Assembly: GCA_013399695.1 (NCBI GenBank)
Contig: VXAU01003549.1
Location: forward strand, 953,736-1,017,735
Direction: 5' to 3'
Length of the DNA stretch: 64,000 nucleotides
Source: Formicarius rufipectus
Lineage: Eukaryota; Chordata; Aves; Passeriformes; Formicariidae
The notes under the pieces were generated by a model that ran no database searches, was not told where the DNA came from, and saw only the letters and a program-made list of their open reading frames with translations. The translations under genes were made by a program, and so were the position numbers. The number at the start of each line of letters is the position of its first letter. Positions within the stretch are counted from its first letter, which is position 1. Of the stretch, positions 59,780 to 64,000 are shown in pieces.

Positions 59780-60210
59780 GGTGTGTTCTCCCCTTGCAAT
59801 GCCACTGCCCAGGGTGTCGCTCCCCTCGGAGGAGGAAACCTCTCGTTGAGATGCCCTTGTGCCAGGTGGAATTGGTATTTCAGGGCAAGCAGTGGCCAGA
59901 GCCGGCAGAAACCTGCGCAGAAGGACAATATTTGAAGCTCCGCGGGAGGGGGCGGAAGAGAGGTCGGGACATAGTGTCCACTCTTGGCTCCAGGGAGCCG
60001 GGGCTGCGGTGAGAGCGCCTCTTTTAGCAGAGGTACGCGGCCCGTTCAGAGGTCTCCTCCGGTGTTGCCCTGTGCTGCAAAAGCCGGGGGCAGGGCTCAG
60101 CTGTACCTGCTTTCTCTGCTTAGCGTAAGGTACCGCTCCGACGCGGAAAGAAAGGCTCATCAGCAGCTCACTTCTGAAGCCCTGGGCCCCACTTTGGTGC
60201 GGGTTTCTCT
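59780..60210. promoter_or_regulatory. CpG-rich patch 3
   Basis: About 25 or more CpGs, including CTCCGCGGGAGGGGGCGG (Sp1-like GGGGCGG at about 59949). It overlaps a 209-codon minus-strand frame (59663-60292), the longest in the window. Its Arg/Ser/Gly/Pro-rich translation has no recognisable domain, and its length is favoured by the low stop frequency of GC-rich DNA. I regard the patch as promoter-like DNA rather than coding sequence. Confidence 0.5.
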
Positions 60211-60939
60211 TTCCCGTGTTCCCTGTAAAGCCAAGCAAAATCAAACCCAGTTGTCTTGATCTGATCCAAAAGATGTACCAGACCAACTCCACTCTCAGCA
60301 GAAATGTCCTTGTTTCAATTTCCTCTGAAGTCTATCGGTTTTTTTTCTTAGGCAGGCATCCGTGCAACCACTGTTTTAATGTGCAGGGTGAATTGTAAGG
60401 TCTTCAGTGCTTTTCTGTGCTCTGGGAAATTTTTTATTTTTCTGTTTGCAAGGAGATAAACGAGAAAGGTTCCCAGCCAATCCCCCTCCCAGTGAAACAT
60501 TTGTAATTTAGACCCTGCCTGTCGACTTTACCTAACTCTGACGGGGTGGGGTTACGAGAAAGAGCCTCCAAAAAAAAAAAATAAAAAATTAAAGTCCACA
60601 TCTTCCTTCAAATGACCAGTTTGAGAGGGCTGGGGTTTGTTCTACTGCAAATAAAAGCTAGTTCGCGCTATTTAAACTGTGCTCTCTAACTCTTGCAGGA
60701 TTCATGGATGAGAAGCGGAGTGTTCCTGGAATCGGTTCAGAACGTGTCCTGATGTACAGATAAACTTCTGGAAAGTATCTGACCGCTGTGCCCGAGCGCT
60801 GACCCGCCTCCCATCAATGGGAATAAAGCGATAGCACTGGTCTTAAAGAAAGCCACAGAACTTAATTAATTCGATGCTTTAATGGTTATAGAATCTGCAA
60901 AAACACTAGTATTAATTTAGACACTGGCATCTGGTTTTA
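60211..60939. other. Spacer between CpG patches
   Basis: Non-coding. An A-rich run lies at about 60571-60588. 60860-60930 is rich in TTAAT and ATTAAT cores directly beside the next CpG island. Confidence 0.5.
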
Positions 60940-61320
60940 CGGAAGTTCATGTCAACGTGCACACTACCCACTCCCGAGCTCCGGCTGTCGCGGGCGGGCA
61001 GAGGGAGCGGCCGACGCGCTGGGGAAGGTGCCTGGTCCCGGCCGGCCGCGCTCGGAAGGGCTGAGTGTGGGTGGGAGCTGGCTCCGGCACCCACACACGC
61101 CCACCCTGCAGGGGTTCCCCCGAGAGCCGCCCGACCATCCACCGCCTCCACGGTCGGGCAGAGCTCACGGAGCAGCGCGTCGCGGCTCCCGCCTGGTCCC
61201 CAACCCGCACCCGCAGGCTGGCAGGACCGGGACCTGTGTCTTTTCGCGGGACTTTTAGCGCGATGCACACGTCCCAGGGGCTGTTTGTCCACACTTCCGA
61301 AATCACGCAGCAGTGTGACT
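60940..61320. promoter_or_regulatory. Strongest CpG island (patch 4)
   Basis: About 38 CpGs in about 370 bp, the highest density in the window. A TTTCGCGGGA string at 61242-61251 fits an E2F-type site. Open frames exist on both strands (131 codons plus, 126 codons minus), which is expected in such GC-rich DNA, and none resembles a protein family. It is the best promoter candidate in the window, though the direction of transcription is not shown by the sequence. Confidence 0.65.
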
Positions 61321-61640
61321 CGAGACGACTTTTTCCGATTATGAAATCTTTAAGACAAAGAGTCTCCTTAAATCATGAGAGTGACAGACATTAAAAAGAG
61401 AACTGATAATGCTAATAAATGGAGTTTACTGGGAAGATGACATTTAGAAAAGGGTGAGATGTCTCAAATTGAATTTTCGCTGGTGAAACAAGGCGATTCT
61501 AAAAGGCCACAAATGAGACGATTTTTATTAAGCATTTGTACTATTTTAGAAGCTAAGCCATAACTCATCTGTACTACAATTTAATGACTTCGATTCATCA
61601 GAAAAGTTTACTCTTGGACTCTGCTTCAAAGACAGAACAA
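61321..61640. promoter_or_regulatory. Candidate conserved element flanking the CpG island
   Basis: Repeat-free AT-rich sequence right beside the strongest island, with TGATAATGCTAATAAATGG and TTTTTATTAAGC cores and no open frame. By texture it is a likely conserved regulatory element. Conservation was not measured. Confidence 0.3.
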
Positions 61641-61729
61641 ACATCCGAATGACAGGCTATAATGATTTTCCCTCTCTGATTTGCAGTGGGCTGGTGTGTT
61701 CTTGTGCCCAGACCGAAAATTTAATATTC

Positions 61730-61755
61730 AAGCCTAAGTCATAAAACTTAGGCTT
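61730..61755. repeat. Perfect 10-bp hairpin
   Basis: AAGCCTAAGT (61730-61739) and ACTTAGGCTT (61746-61755) are exact reverse complements with a 6-base loop. It lies between CpG patches. It could be a structured RNA element if transcribed, or a dimeric protein site. Confidence 0.5.
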
Positions 61756-62107
61756 TCTCATTTGTCTTTTCCAAAGCAAAACTTGACTAAACCAGAGTCC
61801 AGGATCAAAAGCGTTCAAGAGCTATCAGTTTCTCAGGGGACTGCAAAAGACACTCGCAGCAGCTACTCTGACAGTATTGAGGACAATTTGGGAAACATTG
61901 GGCAACATGTGTTGTTCCTGAGAACCAAGCTGTGTCGCTTCTCCAGAGGTTTCCCTGTCAGCTCCGCTTTAACGAAAGCTGTGTCCGAGAAGGTTTCTCG
62001 AGAAAGGCGAGCAAGGCTCCATACTGGACATAGAGGATGAACAGAATCAGGGAAGAGGTCTGTTTGCTCTTAGAATTTTGTTGCTGCTCCCGGCTTGGCT
62101 TTGTTTT
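61756..62107. other. Non-coding spacer
   Basis: A 92-codon plus-strand frame (61762-62040) spans it but has no family resemblance. Confidence 0.5.
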
Positions 62108-62138
62108 CCCCCCCCCCCCCTTTTTTTTTTTTTTTTTG
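62108..62138. repeat. C13-T18 homopyrimidine tract
   Basis: Thirteen C (62108-62120) are followed at once by eighteen T (62121-62138). The complementary strand has an A18-G13 homopurine run that can form triplex or G-quadruplex structures. It is prone to length change and to sequencing error. Confidence 0.9.
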
Positions 62139-63369
62139 TCCAGTGACATTACACCAAGATAAGGGCAGAACTAAAGGTGAGTTCAAGGTGGTGATGCCGG
62201 GTCATGAGGTGGTGAGCCCCTAAATGTGCATCCTTTCCTCGGAAAGCCCTGGTAGGAGAAAGTGATGTACACGACCGTATCTGACCACCCAAGGGAGAAA
62301 ATTGCCGGAGTAACAGCTCCGAGCCTCAGCCCGACTGATACGGCCGTTGCAGTTCAGCCCTGGCACCTCAGCTCGCATGTCAGGAAAAGTGTTTTCTGTC
62401 ATTGAACAGGGTATTCCCGGTCCTATCCTGACACGTTCATATCCTGTCCCTGTGTGAGCAGAGCTCGGCAGAAAACAACCTGGCCTGTGTTTGTTCTAAA
62501 GACATGGGGAAAAAAAAAAAAAAAAGAAAAGAAACCAGTTCGTTGCTCCTTGATCTTTTCATTTCCTTTCCCTGGCCTGGGTGGAATCCCCTGCCCACCC
62601 TGCACATTTAAAGCCATGTCTGCGGGACTCCGACTAACTCTAGATCTGTTTCTTAAAACGTATGTAAGCTGCAGAATTTGCTGACACATAAATAAGCCAT
62701 CAAGTCTCTCAGAAGCTCATGAATCTTTGACTGAAGTATGTGTAGGGACTTACACACTTGTTCCATGTCGTGATACTTTAAAAACTTTCACAAAGACGAC
62801 TCGGAACAAAAAAAGAAAAGCATCTCTGTTTAACAAGATAATTCTTGCTTTCAGTTTTATTTCTATTTTCAACTTCCTAATCTTTTGTCCCATGACATGG
62901 CTCTTTTTTCCCCCTCGGGGACTCCTTTCTCTTCTTTTTCCTCTCCTATTCTGAACTGGTTTACAGCCTCGCTTTGTTATTCTCAGGAAAAAATGTCTGG
63001 AGAGCCCTGTCTCCTAAAAAAGGAACAGAAAAGGGAGGACTGGAGCTGCAATGTTGCCTATGCATGCAGAACATCCCAATCTGTTTTTGTGCATTGAGTT
63101 GGGGAGAGGGCAGCAGGGAGCGTGCACCCAGCCTCCTCCTGGACAAAGGGAGGCCGGACAGCTGCGCACCCGCCACAAAAGATTCACTCTTCTGTCAACT
63201 CTGTTTACTTAGTGTTGTTCCTGACCTCTGTGCTACACTTGTTGCTAATACATATGCTTATCAAACCATTTTAATTGGCTTTCTTCATAACAGTAGTCCC
63301 AGCGCTTTTTTTTTTCTTTCTACATGTGTTTCCAAACAACTTAATTGACTTCTCTAATATTCATCTTCT
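62139..63369. other. Spacer of mixed composition
   Basis: No gene is recognised. An A-rich run lies at about 62508-62529. The 124-codon plus frame at 62974-63348 is Cys/Leu/Ser-rich without a known domain. Confidence 0.5.
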
Positions 63370-63940
63370 TGGGCTCTGAACAACGCGTTTCTCCCCCCAC
63401 GCTTCCCAGTCTCCGGGAAAAGTCCCACGGGGATGGCTGTACGGAAAAAGCTTCACCTCTTGGAAAGGGTGGTTGTGCGGGAAGATGAGTATGAGAAGTA
63501 TCCTGCACCCCAAGGGGACAGCCGGCGTCATTCCGACTGGCACAGAGATCTGGGCCACGCGTGATGAAGTGACTGCTGGTATCTAGGCTAGCTGACTGTC
63601 CCTGCCACATTTTCAATGTGGTTTTGCTTTGTTTGTGGCACTCGGTGAACTGGTGCCAGCCTAAGAAGACCCTGAGCCACCCTGGGAGCTACCCATCGAT
63701 CACGAACGCGTCCTGTCCGGGACGTTCACCCTCCGCTGGCAGAGCCCCCACCGGCGCAGGTAGGGCAGAGGGAGTCGGAGCAGCCCTGCTCCTCCGCCCC
63801 GCCCCGAACCCCTGCTGCCAGAGGGGAGACGCCGAGAGCCCGAGGGTCCGCCGGCCTGGGATGCTGGGATGCAGGGAGTGGCGGAAAGCAGCCAACCAGC
63901 CCCCCAAACCACACAGCCCCGAGCACCACTCCCCGCAGCC
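63370..63940. promoter_or_regulatory. CpG-rich patch 5
   Basis: Dense CpG above all at 63690-63930 (about 21). It includes a possible donor GCAG then GTAGGG near 63759 on the plus strand and overlapping low-complexity frames on the minus strand. It is a promoter-like island near the window end, and its gene may lie beyond 64000. Confidence 0.5.
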
Positions 63941-63987
63941 TTTACCATCTATATTAATCACTTCACTTGAGCCTCTCCCTCCTTCCT

Positions 63988-64000
63988 TTTTTTTTTTTTT
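63988..64000. repeat. T homopolymer at window edge
   Basis: The window ends inside a T run, so its full length is not visible. Confidence 0.8.

Noticed and set aside
60912..61344. Overlapping 119-131 codon frames on both strands
   Set aside because: They lie in the densest CpG island, where stop codons are scarce. Translations are low-complexity on both strands and match no family.

Overview
The window looks like a non-coding stretch of a bird chromosome. I found no open reading frame that I can assign to a protein family, and no rRNA, CRISPR array, operon or other prokaryotic feature. Most of it is AT-rich, with stops in all frames and long introns or intergenic spacers. The best lineage clue is a 3' end of an avian-type CR1 retrotransposon at about 19419-19645 (minus strand). 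It is supported by an older, more diverged CR1-like 3' end at about 43540-44095 (plus strand) and two MIR-like SINE relics (28002-28110 minus, 49193-49250 plus). Very low repeat density, scarce CR1 and old SINE fossils fit a bird genome. The species cannot be named from the sequence.

Layout. 1-6470 is AT-rich spacer with a perfect DR1 nuclear-receptor element (584-596) and a 140-bp foldback (4340-4479). 6480-6900 is an isolated CpG island. 8100-8900 is a stretch that reads like a conserved regulatory element. 8900-29180 is AT-rich, with several homeodomain/POU-site-rich blocks, a perfect 13-bp palindrome of octamer-like sites (11702-11731), pyrimidine-rich tracts and the young CR1. 29181-29726 is a GC-rich block with exon-like edges. 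29730-58430 is again AT-rich, with a degenerate 20-bp minisatellite (30812-30912), two CTCF-like motifs, the old CR1, a polyA run that resembles a retrocopy tail, and the second MIR relic.

58440-64000 changes character: five separate CpG-rich patches are spaced by AT-rich, conserved-looking sequence. This is the usual look of the 5' side of a vertebrate developmental regulator. I infer that the window is a gene desert or large regulatory domain whose target gene, or first exons, lies at or beyond the right-hand end. No coding exon of that gene can be recognised here. Repeat, palindrome and motif calls were read directly from the bases. Conservation, promoter and enhancer roles are inferences, because no alignment or expression data were available.
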